Source: Hydrogenovibrio halophilus DSM 15072
GTDB lineage: Bacteria; Pseudomonadota; Gammaproteobacteria; Thiomicrospirales; Thiomicrospiraceae
Assembly: GCF_000384235.1 (NCBI RefSeq)
Contig: NZ_KB913033.1
Coordinates: forward strand, 1,247,164 to 1,311,163
Direction of reading: 5' to 3'
Length of the DNA stretch: 64,000 nt
Both the position numbers and the translations under genes were made by a program. Shown piece by piece: positions 25,225 to 33,853 of the stretch. The notes beneath the pieces were generated by a model that saw only the letters and a program-made list of their open reading frames with translations, was not told where the DNA came from and ran no database searches. Each line of letters starts with the position of its first letter. Within the stretch, counting starts at the first letter, position 1.

Positions 25225-25586
25225 TGGCTCAGTATGTCCCTGAACGAAATGACATTATCTGGCTTGATTTTGAACCCACCAAAGGCAAGGAAATAGGCAA
25301 GTACCGACCGGCACTGGTGCTGTCATCAAAGCAGTATAACAAGCAGACCGGTCTCCTGATTTGCTGTCCTGTCAGTACAAGCATCCGTGGCAACGCCACC
25401 GAGGTTGATGTGTTAAAGTTGGATCAGCCTTCTGTGGTGGCTTCGAGCCTTATTCAAACATTGTCATGGAAAGACCGGAAGGCCAAATTTATCACCAGTG
25501 CAGAAGATGGGGTGATGGATCAGGTTCTGGTTCGTATTCTCCCTATGATCGGGGCGGATCGCGTGATTGAAAAATTCATTGGATGA
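25224..25586 (+). CDS. mazF: MazF toxin, mRNA interferase
   Basis: About 120 residues of the PemK/MazF fold: ERNDIIWLDFEPTKGKEIGKYRPALVLSS, then LLICCPVSTSIRGNATEVDV and ILPMIGADRVIEKFIG. Catalytic-type residues of the family (the R in GKYRPALV and the T/S in VSTS) are present and length is normal, so the toxin looks intact. Translation is coupled to mazE. MazF cleaves mRNA at short sequence motifs; its specificity cannot be read here. Confidence 0.92.
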   Translation: MAQYVPERNDIIWLDFEPTKGKEIGKYRPALVLSSKQYNKQTGLLICCPVSTSIRGNATEVDVLKLDQPSVVASSLIQTLSWKDRKAKFITSAEDGVMDQVLVRILPMIGADRVIEKFIG

Positions 25587-25599
25587 ATGGGGGATGGAA

Positions 25600-26224
25600 A
25601 TTGACCTTAAAAAAATGCAGAAATCGCATTTAGCCCAAATTTTTCATAAACCCAATTTTAGCGCATTGCGCGGCGCATGATTTTCTTGGTTGTGAGGACA
25701 AAACATCAACAGCAAAGAAAAATGACCGCGTTTGCCTCAATCTGACTGATTTGGATGGGTGTCATCACGGGCATTTTCTGCTTTGAATCGGCTATTTCCA
25801 GATTCAGCGTACCCCCCGACCTCAGGTCATTGCCTGATTTTTATGGTTTGAATGAGTAGTGCGCTGGTCGGTGATCCGTCAGGCTGTGTTGGGCGGCCTG
25901 GCAAGGTACAACAGTTCCGAGACCCGGTGCAACAGTCCTTTGACCGGACAACTGGTCGGCAGATGCAACTTGATCCTGTCCTTGTATTGCACGACTTTCA
26001 CCGCCAGCTTGAACAGCTTTAAAATCAGCGTCATCGGTTGCGCCTTGCCCAGTGGCGTGTGACACAACGTCTGTTCACGCAAGCTGTGAATCAGGCTGTA
26101 GGCCGCGCAGGCATAAAACAGACGCAGGTGATTGGCAATAAAGCCGTGACAGGATGTGCGGTCACTGGCCAAATCGTTTTTTACCGCCTTGATGTAATTC
26201 TCATCCTGACCTCGAGCGCATTAT
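25600..26224 (-). pseudogene. IS1380-family transposase remnant (3' end of the element)
   Basis: Minus-strand translation gives ARGQDENYIKAVKNDLASDR, then TSCHGFIANHLRLFYACAAY, ending about residue 110 at 25879. This is the C-terminal part of IS1380-family transposases. The 280 bp after the stop, down to about 25600, is the non-coding end of the element (TTTTTCATAAACCCAATTTT on the plus strand). The N-terminal three quarters are missing; the break at about 26224 abuts an XRE gene fragment. Confidence 0.7.
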
Positions 26225-26410
26225 AATATCGATGTCGCTAGAGCGATCGATGTTCACAGAAATACGATTTCCTTACTTTACAAAGAAGAAGCAAAGCGAA
26301 TCGAGTTAGACACTATGAATAAGCTATGCGAGCTTTTTGAATGTACGCCAGGTGACCTGTTTGAGTATAAAGATGATTGTTTTCAGTCATTTGCTCAAAT
26401 CGCTAGGTAG
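26225..26410 (+). pseudogene. XRE-type regulator, C-terminal fragment
   Basis: Reading NIDVARAIDVHRNTISLLYK, EEAKRIELDTMNKLCELFEC, TPGDLFEYKDD to a TAG at 26410. This is the second half of a small Cro/C1-type helix-turn-helix protein (HTH_26 type); the first helix is lost at the junction with the IS1380-family remnant at about 26224. Confidence 0.7.
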
Positions 26411-26483
26411 AAGGAGTTTGTCTGGCACACAGTTGGCACATATTTGTCACAGCCAAAACTGAAGCTTGTTATCAGAAAAGTAT

Positions 26484-26512
26484 TTGACAGGCTCTAAGCC
26501 CCTCTCTATAAT
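26484..26512 (+). promoter_or_regulatory. Consensus sigma-70 promoter for the tRNA pair
   Basis: TTGACA (26484-26489) and TATAAT (26507-26512) with a 17-bp spacer, a perfect consensus, 18 bp before the tRNA-Phe. Confidence 0.9.
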
Positions 26513-26529
26513 ACGCGCATTCACATTTT

Positions 26530-26605
26530 GGCCTGATAGCTCAGTTGGTAGAGCAAGGGATTGAAAATCCCTGTGTCCGTGGTTCGATTCCGCGTCAGGC
26601 CACCA
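26530..26605 (+). tRNA. tRNA-Phe (GAA)
   Basis: 76-nt cloverleaf from GGCCTGATAGC to CAGGCCACCA with encoded CCA. The acceptor GGCCTGA pairs with TCAGGCC; anticodon loop TTGAAAA gives GAA. The T arm is GTGGTTCGATTCCGC. Confidence 0.95.
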
Positions 26606-26645
26606 TTTTCTATATCAGAAGCGCCTCGCTTCAACCTCCTGTCTT

Positions 26646-26730
<85 letters not shown>

Positions 26731-26842
26731 ATTGTTTTTTCTCTCTATTTTCATTCTGATTTTCCCGTTTTTGACTCGTGTATTTTTGTGCGCAAGCGCG
26801 TTATACTGATTTTTATTTATCAGAATGACCGTTTGAGTGCTC

Positions 26843-27035
26843 ATGGACGAAAGCGTAACGCGCGGGTTGATTGACCTCAAAAACGGCCTGAATCTGTCAG
26901 TCGTGTTGGTGGATGGCCAGAAACTCGCCGAACTGATGATCGAACCCAACCTGGGCGTCAACACCAAAGCTATGAAATCAGCGAAGCTAAACCTACCAAG
27001 TCAAAACCCTCAATTCCGATTACTTTGACGGGTTT
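26843..27035 (+). pseudogene. Mrr-like restriction endonuclease, C-terminal fragment
   Basis: Frame from 26843 includes LSVVLVDGQKLAELMIEPNL, which matches the VLIDG..LAELMI..NVGV end of Mrr-type restriction proteins. The expected SYEI and DYFD endings appear in other frames (GATTACTTTGACG near 27018), so there are frameshifts. The catalytic part is absent. It lies just downstream of the tRNA-Leu, a typical island boundary. Confidence 0.55.
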
Positions 27036-27049
27036 TCAGTCTAAAAATC

Positions 27050-27061
27050 ACCAGGCCTGGT
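27050..27061. repeat. Iterated palindrome ACCAGGCCTGGT (exact)
   Basis: Intergenic, between the Mrr fragment and hipBA; embedded in a longer dyad ATCACCAGGCCTGGTGGT followed by a T tract, so it could also end transcripts. Confidence 0.9.
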
Positions 27062-27127
27062 GGTTTTTGGGTCTGTGTTCGGCTTGTCTGTCATTTTTAA
27101 ACAGTGCTTTTATAAAGAAATGATGTC

Positions 27128-27201
27128 TATACGCTACAGCGTATATATTGATTATTATACGGTAAGGCGTATAATGGTGATTTAATACGGTATGGCGTAT
27201 A
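27128..27201 (+). promoter_or_regulatory. Three HipB-type operators with exact 28-bp spacing
   Basis: TATACGCTACAGCGTATA (27128-27145), TATACGGTAAGGCGTATA (27156-27173) and AATACGGTATGGCGTATA (27184-27201). Each is an 18-bp dyad with arms TATACG/CGTATA, and their starts are 28 bp apart. They lie directly before hipB, as expected for autoregulation. Confidence 0.85.
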
Positions 27202-27213
27202 AAGGGATTGCTG

Positions 27214-27456
27214 ATGAGAGTGAATTCGCCGACGGAGTTGGCCGTCTATTTTCAGGATCGACGTGGATTGAGCGGTATGTCGCAGGAAAAGGCGGCGGAT
27301 TTGGCCAGTGTCCGTCAGGCGACGGTGTCCGCTTTTGAATCCAGGCCCGAATCGGCCAAGTTGGAGACACTGTTTAAGTTGTTGTCTGCCTTGGATCTGG
27401 AGCTGGAAGTGCGCCCCAAAGGCGAGGCAGATGGGTCTGCTGAGTTGGATTGGTGA
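27214..27456 (+). CDS. hipB: HipB-like antitoxin / autorepressor
   Basis: About 80 residues with an XRE helix-turn-helix (GLSGMSQEKAADLASVRQATVSAFE) and a C-terminal HipB-like tail (LETLFKLLSALDLELEVRPKG). It should bind the three upstream dyads and neutralise HipA. ATG at 27214 preferred over TTG at 27208. Followed by hipA after 7 bp. Confidence 0.92.
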   Translation: MRVNSPTELAVYFQDRRGLSGMSQEKAADLASVRQATVSAFESRPESAKLETLFKLLSALDLELEVRPKGEADGSAELDW

Positions 27457-27463
27457 TTGAGCT

Positions 27464-28792
27464 GTGAAGTCCAAGCGCATGAATGAGCTATTTGTTTCAA
27501 TGAACGGCTTGCGGGTTGGCACCTTGTCAAAGTTGCAAAGTGGCGCTTTGCGTTTTGTCTATGCCGAGGAATGGTTGCGTTCTCGATCTGCCCGGTCATT
27601 ATCGCTTTCGCTGCCGTTGACGCATCGCCCTTATGAAGGGGATGTGGTTTATAACTTTCTGGATAACCTGCTTCCGGACAATGAAGCCATCCGTGCCAAA
27701 ATGCAGGCACGTTTTCATACCTCTACGACCCAGCCGTTTGATCTTTTGGCGGCTGTGGGCCGGGACTGTGTCGGGGCCATTCAACTGTCGTCCGAGTTTG
27801 AGCCGGGTCTGTCTGAACTTAAAGCAAAGCCTTTAAATGAAGGGCAAGTCGCGGAATTGTTAAAAGGCTATGCCAGCAGTCCTTTGGGAATGCAAGAGGC
27901 GGAAGAGGATTTTCGAATTTCCATTGCCGGGGCGCAGGAAAAAACGGCGCTGCTAAACATGGACGGCAACTGGTATTTGCCGCAAGGTTCAACGCCTACC
28001 ACGCACATTCTGAAATTGCCGATTGGGGTGCTGGCCCATCACAATTTGGATTTGTCACAAAGCTGTGAAAATGAATGGTTGTGTATGCACATCGCCGAGG
28101 CATTTGGACTGCCTGTGGCGAAAACGGAAGTGCTGACGTTTGAAGATCAAAAGGTGTTGTCGGTCGAGCGTTTTGATCGAAAGTGGCTGGATGGTCAGCG
28201 CTGCGTTCGCCTGCCTCAAGAAGATATGTGTCAGGCTTTAGGGGTTGCCCCTGCGTTGAAATATGAAAGTGATGGTGGCCCAGGGATTAAATCGATCATG
28301 CAGGTCTTGAGGGGCTCGAAAAATGCACAAGCCGACCGGGCAACCTTCTTTAAAGCGCAAATTCTGTTTTGGTTGTTGGCCGCACCCGACGGGCATGGCA
28401 AGAATTTCAGCCTGTTTATTGAACCCAATAACGGCTATCGCTTAGCGCCTTTGTATGACATTATTTCGGCTTACCCATTAATGGGGGGAACGGGGCTGCA
28501 AAAACAGAAAGTGAAAATGGCGATGTGGTTGCACGGTCAGAATCGCCACTTTAAATGGGATGAGATGATGCCGAGACATTTTATCTCCACGGCCAAAGCG
28601 GCAGGTTATTCCGAAACATTGGCTTTTGCCCATTTGGAAGAAATGTTGGGCAAAGCATATGAGGTGGTCGAATCCGTTCAACGGACGTTGCCGAAACGTT
28701 TTCCGGCAGACATTTCGCAGCCGATTTTTGACGGCTTAATCAATAAAACGGAAGCGGGTTTACGATACCTCGAATCCGCTTCAGGGAAATAA
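27464..28792 (+). CDS. hipA: HipA-family serine/threonine kinase toxin
   Basis: A 442-residue kinase; E. coli HipA phosphorylates glutamyl-tRNA synthetase and induces persistence. Visible are the N-terminal subdomain (MNELFVSMNGLRVGTLSK), the Gly/Ser loop SIAGAQEKTALL (site of autophosphorylation in the family), catalytic DGHGKNFS and metal-binding YDIISAYP. All look intact, so the system is probably functional. Start is given at a GTG; the ATG five codons later is equally possible. Confidence 0.92.
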   Translation: MKSKRMNELFVSMNGLRVGTLSKLQSGALRFVYAEEWLRSRSARSLSLSLPLTHRPYEGDVVYNFLDNLLPDNEAIRAKMQARFHTSTTQPFDLLAAVGRDCVGAIQLSSEFEPGLSELKAKPLNEGQVAELLKGYASSPLGMQEAEEDFRISIAGAQEKTALLNMDGNWYLPQGSTPTTHILKLPIGVLAHHNLDLSQSCENEWLCMHIAEAFGLPVAKTEVLTFEDQKVLSVERFDRKWLDGQRCVRLPQEDMCQALGVAPALKYESDGGPGIKSIMQVLRGSKNAQADRATFFKAQILFWLLAAPDGHGKNFSLFIEPNNGYRLAPLYDIISAYPLMGGTGLQKQKVKMAMWLHGQNRHFKWDEMMPRHFISTAKAAGYSETLAFAHLEEMLGKAYEVVESVQRTLPKRFPADISQPIFDGLINKTEAGLRYLESASGK

Positions 28793-28800
28793 GAATCATT

Positions 28801-29108
28801 ATGTCGAATGTCACCGCTTCGGACACGAAATACTTGGCGACAAGCCAAGAAACGAAGAACTTGGCGACCAGCCAAGAAATCGTCAGTAAGGTTTGGAACT
28901 ACGCGCACGTGTTGCGAGACGACGGCGTTCTTACCGCTATGAGGAACTGATTGCGCGCGACAAAACCAATCTGGACATCTTCTGGTTGCGCGATCAGACA
29001 TTGACGGATTCGGAAAACCTGCCACCGCCGGACGTGTTATCGGCCGAAATCGTCGAGCAGCTGGAAGCGGCACTGAAAGAATTCCGACAGGTGGAAGCGG
29101 CGTTATAA
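28801..29108 (+). pseudogene. hsdM: Type I restriction-modification HsdM with central deletion
   Basis: The first frame gives SQEIVSKVWNYAHVLRDDGV, the start of HsdM methyltransferase subunits. It then changes frame at a GACGACGGCGTTCT junction (about 28919) into RSYRYEELIARDKTNLDIFW and a normal HsdM C-terminus ending EFRQVEAAL. Some 350-400 residues including the methylase motifs are missing. A short duplication, LATSQE twice, lies near the N-terminus. No hsdS or hsdR follows. Confidence 0.75.
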
Positions 29109-29246
29109 AATGCACAGCTGATTCAGGCAGCCATCTCGACCGGAGGGTTCTTTGTTTGCGGGCTTGGTCTCTGGGTGGTGTTTGAAAGGTCCTTCGGCTT
29201 CGATCAGGACGACCTTGTGGTGGCAGTGGGGGAGATCCTGAAACTG

Positions 29247-29258
29247 ACCAGGCCTGGT
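29247..29258. repeat. Iterated palindrome ACCAGGCCTGGT (exact)
   Basis: Intergenic, between the HsdM remnant and the deaminase gene; a lone REP-like half lies near 29190-29212. Confidence 0.9.
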
Positions 29259-29285
29259 TAAAAAGGCAGGGACACGGCCTGTGCG

Positions 29286-29741
29286 TCAGCACTGGCCGAT
29301 GTCTTCGTTCCAGATTTCTGGGGATTGCTGGATGAATTGTTGCATCAGGGCTTTGCAACGGTCGTTGTCGAGCACCACCACTTTGACGCCCGCATCGCGC
29401 AGCCAGTCCAGATGCCCTTCAAAGGTGTCATTCTCGCCCACGACCAGGGTGCCGATATGGAATTGGCGGATCAGGCCGGAGCAATACCAGCAGGGCGCCA
29501 GCGTGGTGACCAGAATCTTGTCGCGGTAGCAGCGTTGGCGTCCGGCTTTGCGAAAGGCATCGGTCTCGCCATGCACGCTGGGATCGTCGTCCTGCACCCG
29601 TCGATTGCGCCCGCGACCCAGTACCGAGCCGTTGGCGTCAAACAGGGCCGCACCCACCGGCACCCCACCTTCGGCCAGGCCGATTTCGGCTTCTTCCAGT
29701 GCCGGTTGCAGCAGAGCCAGATAATCCATTACTTGTGACAC
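29286..29741 (-). CDS. Cytosine deaminase of the yeast FCY1 type
   Basis: A 151-residue zinc deaminase with HGETDA (catalytic His/Glu, HxE) and PCWYCSG (PCxxC). The C-terminal VVVLDNDRCKALMQQFIQQ and PEIWNEDIG closely follow the yeast cytosine deaminase end, so cytosine to uracil conversion is the best guess. The start is a GTG adjacent to the cytochrome b561 stop; an ATG four codons inside is possible. Co-transcription with a cytochrome is unexpected. Confidence 0.8.
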   Translation of the reverse strand: MSQVMDYLALLQPALEEAEIGLAEGGVPVGAALFDANGSVLGRGRNRRVQDDDPSVHGETDAFRKAGRQRCYRDKILVTTLAPCWYCSGLIRQFHIGTLVVGENDTFEGHLDWLRDAGVKVVVLDNDRCKALMQQFIQQSPEIWNEDIGQC

Positions 29742-29744
29742 GGA

Positions 29745-30290
29745 TCAGTCCCGGCCCAGCATGCGGTTCAGGGTGTTGTCCTTGTAAACGAAGTGGCGTT
29801 TCAGCGCTCCGGCGATGTGCAGAATGATTAGAGCCGGGAACAGGATTTTGCCGACAAACGCATGCACGGCTTTGGCGACGTCGCCGATGGCCTCGCTTTC
29901 CGGTGCCAGAGCGGGCAGGGTAAACAGTTCGAAAAAGGTGACCTCATGGCCGCCGGCGCTGGACATGACCCAACCGGCAATGGGCATGGCCAGCAGTGAC
30001 AGATACAGGAGCCCGCGCACACTGTGCGCCAGAATCTCTTCCCAGCGTTTGCCCGGCAGGATCGGAGGGTTGGGGGAGATTTTCAGCCAGATCAGTCGCA
30101 GAATGACCAGAGCCAGAATCCCGATGCCCACGCTTTTGTGGACGTCATAGAGGGCGAACTTGTCGGGAGAGTCGGGCAGGCCTGCCATGTAAATGCCCAA
30201 TGCAATCATGCCAATGACCAATATGGCGGTCAGCCAATGGTTGGCGCGGGTAACCAGTCCGAATTTGCTGTCGGTGTTGTAAAGAGCCAT
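29745..30290 (-). CDS. Cytochrome b561
   Basis: About 181 residues with four membrane helices and the heme histidines of bacterial b561 (TRANHWLTAILVIGMIALG, ALYDVHKSVGIG, VHAFVGKILFPALIILHIAGALKRH). It probably passes electrons from ubiquinol to a small acceptor such as superoxide. Start ATG at 30290 follows GAGGATGCAGAG; the open frame extends far upstream but runs antisense to the GGDEF-EAL gene and is not coding. Confidence 0.92.
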   Translation of the reverse strand: MALYNTDSKFGLVTRANHWLTAILVIGMIALGIYMAGLPDSPDKFALYDVHKSVGIGILALVILRLIWLKISPNPPILPGKRWEEILAHSVRGLLYLSLLAMPIAGWVMSSAGGHEVTFFELFTLPALAPESEAIGDVAKAVHAFVGKILFPALIILHIAGALKRHFVYKDNTLNRMLGRD

Positions 30291-30509
30291 CTCTGCATCC
30301 TCTTGTTTGTCTTTTCCACATTGTAGCGAAACCGTTCTTGAAAATGCATGAAAAATGCGTAAAAACTGTGTAACAATCCTGCAAGTTGTGTTGGAATGCT
30401 TGGCGAGGGCTTTGCCCATTAAATCTGTTATGGCAGGCCATAAGGGTTTTGATCTCGTTTGCACCGAGAAAATGCTGTGATGGAGACTGAGAGTCGATAA
30501 AATACCGCC

Positions 30510-32885
30510 ATGATTTTTAACCTGCAACCTCGCGTGTTCATTCGTTTTCTGATTGCCAGTTACCTGCTGATTATGTTGTTGGTGGCCGGGGCGTTCGGCC
30601 TGTTTTTCTATTTTGAGAAAAAAATCCAGACCGCCTTTGATGCCTACATTGTCAGCACCACCAACCAGAACCACATTGAAGACCTGATTTCCGGGGCCAC
30701 AAAGCGCAGTGTTCTGATGACAAAAATGGTGCATGCGAAGGACGTTTTCCGGGTGGACCAGCTGCACATGCGCATGCTGGAACAGGAACAGCGCATTATT
30801 CAGAGTCTGATGGCGATGCGCGGAGACACGCTCAGTCCGTCCGCCACCCAAAAGCTGGATGCCATTGCCGAGGTCATGACCCGTACCCGTTACATTCAGG
30901 AGTCGGTGTATCATCAGTTGATGGACGACCAGCCCATTCGGGCATTTGATACGCTGGTGGAAGACGCTTTGCCCTCGCAGGATAAAGTGTTTGCGCAGCT
31001 GGATGGGCTTAAGACGGTGTTTGAAAACGAGGCCGAGCAGGCACAGGACGATTTTTCCGACGAGGTGGCGGCGTTTCGTCAGATGTCGGTGATGACGGCT
31101 TTGCCCGCTCTGGCGGTGTTGGTGCTGGTGGGCGGTTTGAGTGTGCTGCGTATCCGCCACTATGCCCGGACGCGCGAGGAGTTGCTGGCCACGCTGGAAC
31201 AACGGGTGCAGACTCGAACCCACGAGCTGATGCTGGACCGCAATCTGATGCAGAATCTGAACGAGGCCATCGGCATTTTTGACGCAGAAGGGCGGTTGCA
31301 GATCAGCAACAAACCTTTGACCCAGATTCGCCAATCCCTGCCTCTGGAAGACCCGGATTCGGTCTGGGAAATGTTGCAGCAGGGGTTTGCCGAGCTGGAG
31401 CCGGATGAGGTGCGCCAGACACTTCAGCGTCATCACAAATGGCGGGGCGAGGCGGCATTGGTCACCGGCGCCCGGGGCTATTACATGATCGACATGGCGC
31501 GGCTGAATGACCCGAGCCTGCCGCAGGAATATTATTCTCTGATTCTGACCGAAATCACCGAACTCAAACAGATTCAGAATCAACTGACGCTCACGGCCAA
31601 GTACGATGCCATCACCCAGTTGCCCAATCGCCATCACTTCAATCACCAGATCGAACACCGTATTCACGAGCAACCGGATGTGCCGTTCCATCTGTTTTAT
31701 CTGGATCTGAACGATTTCAAATGGGTCAATGACCATTTGGGTCATGCGGCCGGGGACGCGTTTTTGCAAGCGGTGGGTCAGGCGTTTAAACAGCATTTGT
31801 CGGGCGAGGCCTTTATTGCGCGCATTGGCGGAGACGAGTTTGCGGTGATTGTGCCGGGCTCGCTCAATCGTGAGGCTTTGTACCGTCTGGCCGGACGGTT
31901 TCTGGAGACCATGACCGCCATCAACCAGAAACAGAACACCGGCCACGACGTCGGTTGCAGCATTGGGGTCAGCCATTACCCGGAACACGGGCAGACGGCC
32001 GAGGCCTTGCTGACCAAAGCCGATTATGCCATGTATCACGCCAAATCGTCCGATGACACCGGATATTGCGCCGTGTTTGACGAAGAGATGCAAGCGACCT
32101 TGCAGCGCCAGAGCGAGCTGGAGGTCAATTTGCATCAGGCGGTGAAGGATCAGGCGTTTGCCGTGCATTATCAGGCCCAGTTTCATTTGCACGATTTGTC
32201 TCTGTCGGGCGCAGAGGCGCTGATCCGCTGGTCCACGGACGAGGGCATGATTTCGCCTGCCGAGTTCATTCCCATGGCCGAAAAATTCGGTCTGATTGAC
32301 CGCATTGGTCAGTTTGTGCTGGAAACCGCCTCGGCTCAGCTCCAGGCCTGGCAAAAAACCGCCTGCGTTTTGCCCAAAGTGGCGATCAATGCTTCCTGCT
32401 CCCAGTTGCTGTCGTCCAACTTTTATGCGCAGGTGACGGCCGTTCTGGACAACCATGCCTTGCGGCCATCGCAACTGGACATCGAAGTGACCGAGTCGGT
32501 GATGATGCGCAACATCGAACACCACAGCTTTGATGAAGAAGCCACCAGTCTGCAGCTTCTGCAAGGCGCCGGGGTGGAAATTTCGATTGACGATTTTGGC
32601 ACCGGCTATTCTTCGCTGGCCTACATCAAGCATCTGAACATCGACCGGATCAAGATTGACAAACGCTTTGTGGAGGACATCGATCAGAACCCGGAGTCGC
32701 GCTCCATTGTCGCCGCGATTATTACCATGGGGCACAGTCTGGGCCTGCGGGTGCTGGCCGAGGGCATTGAAACCCAGACCCAGCTGGATTGGCTGCGTGA
32801 TCTGGGCTGCGACGAAGGTCAGGGCTTTTTCCTGAGTCGCCCGGTGGCAGCGGAAACCTTTGCCCAACAACATCTGACTGTTTAA
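30510..32885 (+). CDS. Membrane GGDEF-EAL c-di-GMP protein
   Basis: A 791-residue protein: membrane helix at residues 10-32, helical periplasmic sensor (to about 190), second helix (VMTALPALAVLVLVGGLSVL), coiled coil, PAS-like region (about 245-355), GGDEF at about 365-520 with RIGGDEF, and EAL at about 535-790 with GAEALIRW, EVTESVMM, IDDFGTGYSSLAY and LAEGIET. Both active sites seem complete. It is followed after 35 bp by a response-regulator gene and the three genes are likely one signalling operon. Confidence 0.92.
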   Translation: MIFNLQPRVFIRFLIASYLLIMLLVAGAFGLFFYFEKKIQTAFDAYIVSTTNQNHIEDLISGATKRSVLMTKMVHAKDVFRVDQLHMRMLEQEQRIIQSLMAMRGDTLSPSATQKLDAIAEVMTRTRYIQESVYHQLMDDQPIRAFDTLVEDALPSQDKVFAQLDGLKTVFENEAEQAQDDFSDEVAAFRQMSVMTALPALAVLVLVGGLSVLRIRHYARTREELLATLEQRVQTRTHELMLDRNLMQNLNEAIGIFDAEGRLQISNKPLTQIRQSLPLEDPDSVWEMLQQGFAELEPDEVRQTLQRHHKWRGEAALVTGARGYYMIDMARLNDPSLPQEYYSLILTEITELKQIQNQLTLTAKYDAITQLPNRHHFNHQIEHRIHEQPDVPFHLFYLDLNDFKWVNDHLGHAAGDAFLQAVGQAFKQHLSGEAFIARIGGDEFAVIVPGSLNREALYRLAGRFLETMTAINQKQNTGHDVGCSIGVSHYPEHGQTAEALLTKADYAMYHAKSSDDTGYCAVFDEEMQATLQRQSELEVNLHQAVKDQAFAVHYQAQFHLHDLSLSGAEALIRWSTDEGMISPAEFIPMAEKFGLIDRIGQFVLETASAQLQAWQKTACVLPKVAINASCSQLLSSNFYAQVTAVLDNHALRPSQLDIEVTESVMMRNIEHHSFDEEATSLQLLQGAGVEISIDDFGTGYSSLAYIKHLNIDRIKIDKRFVEDIDQNPESRSIVAAIITMGHSLGLRVLAEGIETQTQLDWLRDLGCDEGQGFFLSRPVAAETFAQQHLTV

Positions 32886-32920
32886 ACTCTCTTTGTTAAT
32901 GTTTAAGGATCGCATGCATT

Positions 32921-33853
32921 ATGTCTGACAAGGCGTTTCATCGATTATTATTGGTCGACGACCACCCTCAGGCCCTGAAACTGCTCAGCCGCCTGGCTGA
33001 GAAACTGGGCTACCCCTATGAAACCGCCACCGACGGGCGCGAAGCCTTGCAGAAAGTCTCGGATCAGTCGCCGGGGCATTTCAGTGTGGTGGTCACCGAC
33101 CGAATGATGCCGAAGATGGATGGCATGGCGCTGCTCAAGGCGGTGCATCAGCTGCCGGGGCGCGAGCACTTGCCCGTGGTGTTGCAGACGGCGCTGAGCG
33201 CCGAAGAATCGGTGCGGGAAGGCATCGAAGCCGGGGCCTTTTATTACCTGAGCAAACCGCTGAACCTGAAAGTGGTGGAACAGGTCATTGCGGCCGCGGT
33301 GGCCGATTTCAAGACCCATCAGGCCCTGATCGAACGGCTTGCCCGGCTGGAAGACACCCTGTCGCTGCTCAGCGAAGCCCGCTTTCAGTATCGCACCCTG
33401 GAAGAAGCCGGTCAGTTGGCCGCCGTGATCTCGCGCTTTACCCGTCAACCCAAATCCAGTGTGATCGCCCTGTACGAACTGATGGTCAATGCGGTCGAAC
33501 ACGGCAATCTGGGCATCCGTTATCAGGAAAAAACCGACCTGATTCGGGCCGGCGCTTTGACAGACGAAATTCGCAAACGGCTGACGGACCCGGTTTATGC
33601 ACAACGTTGTGTCACGGTGGTGGTGACGCGCGAGGCCACCAAGGTCAAGGTCGAAATCACCGACATGGGCGAAGGGTTTGATTATGAACCGTTTATGAGC
33701 TTTCAGCCCGAGCGGATGATGGACACGCACGGACGCGGCATTATGATGGCCAATGCACTGGGCGGCACCGAACTGGCTTACAATCAGGGCGGACGCAGGG
33801 TGACCTGTTGTTTTGAGCAAAGCGAAGAAGCGCGGTTGGCCGATGATTCGTAA
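32921..33853 (+). CDS. Response regulator with anti-sigma-type ATPase output
   Basis: A 310-residue protein: receiver domain at residues 8-125 (LLLVDDHP, phospho-acceptor Asp in VVTDRMMPKMDG, conserved Thr/Lys in QTALSAEE and YLSKPLN), then a HATPase_c/RsbW-like domain at about 165-295 (ALYELMVNAVEHGNLG, DMGEGFDYE, HGRGIMMANALGG). Such proteins often control partner-switching through an anti-sigma antagonist; no partner STAS gene is in the window. It overlaps the sensor kinase gene by 11 bp. Confidence 0.9.
   Translation: MSDKAFHRLLLVDDHPQALKLLSRLAEKLGYPYETATDGREALQKVSDQSPGHFSVVVTDRMMPKMDGMALLKAVHQLPGREHLPVVLQTALSAEESVREGIEAGAFYYLSKPLNLKVVEQVIAAAVADFKTHQALIERLARLEDTLSLLSEARFQYRTLEEAGQLAAVISRFTRQPKSSVIALYELMVNAVEHGNLGIRYQEKTDLIRAGALTDEIRKRLTDPVYAQRCVTVVVTREATKVKVEITDMGEGFDYEPFMSFQPERMMDTHGRGIMMANALGGTELAYNQGGRRVTCCFEQSEEARLADDS

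Noticed and set aside
27050-27061. The 12-bp palindrome as a simple transcription terminator
   Set aside because: Some copies are followed by T runs, but the stem is only 4 bp with a 4-base loop and many copies lie inside genes.
30291-32915. A large N-terminal extension of the cytochrome b561 frame
   Set aside because: The extension is antisense to the GGDEF-EAL gene; the b561 family N-terminus begins at 30290 with a ribosome site.
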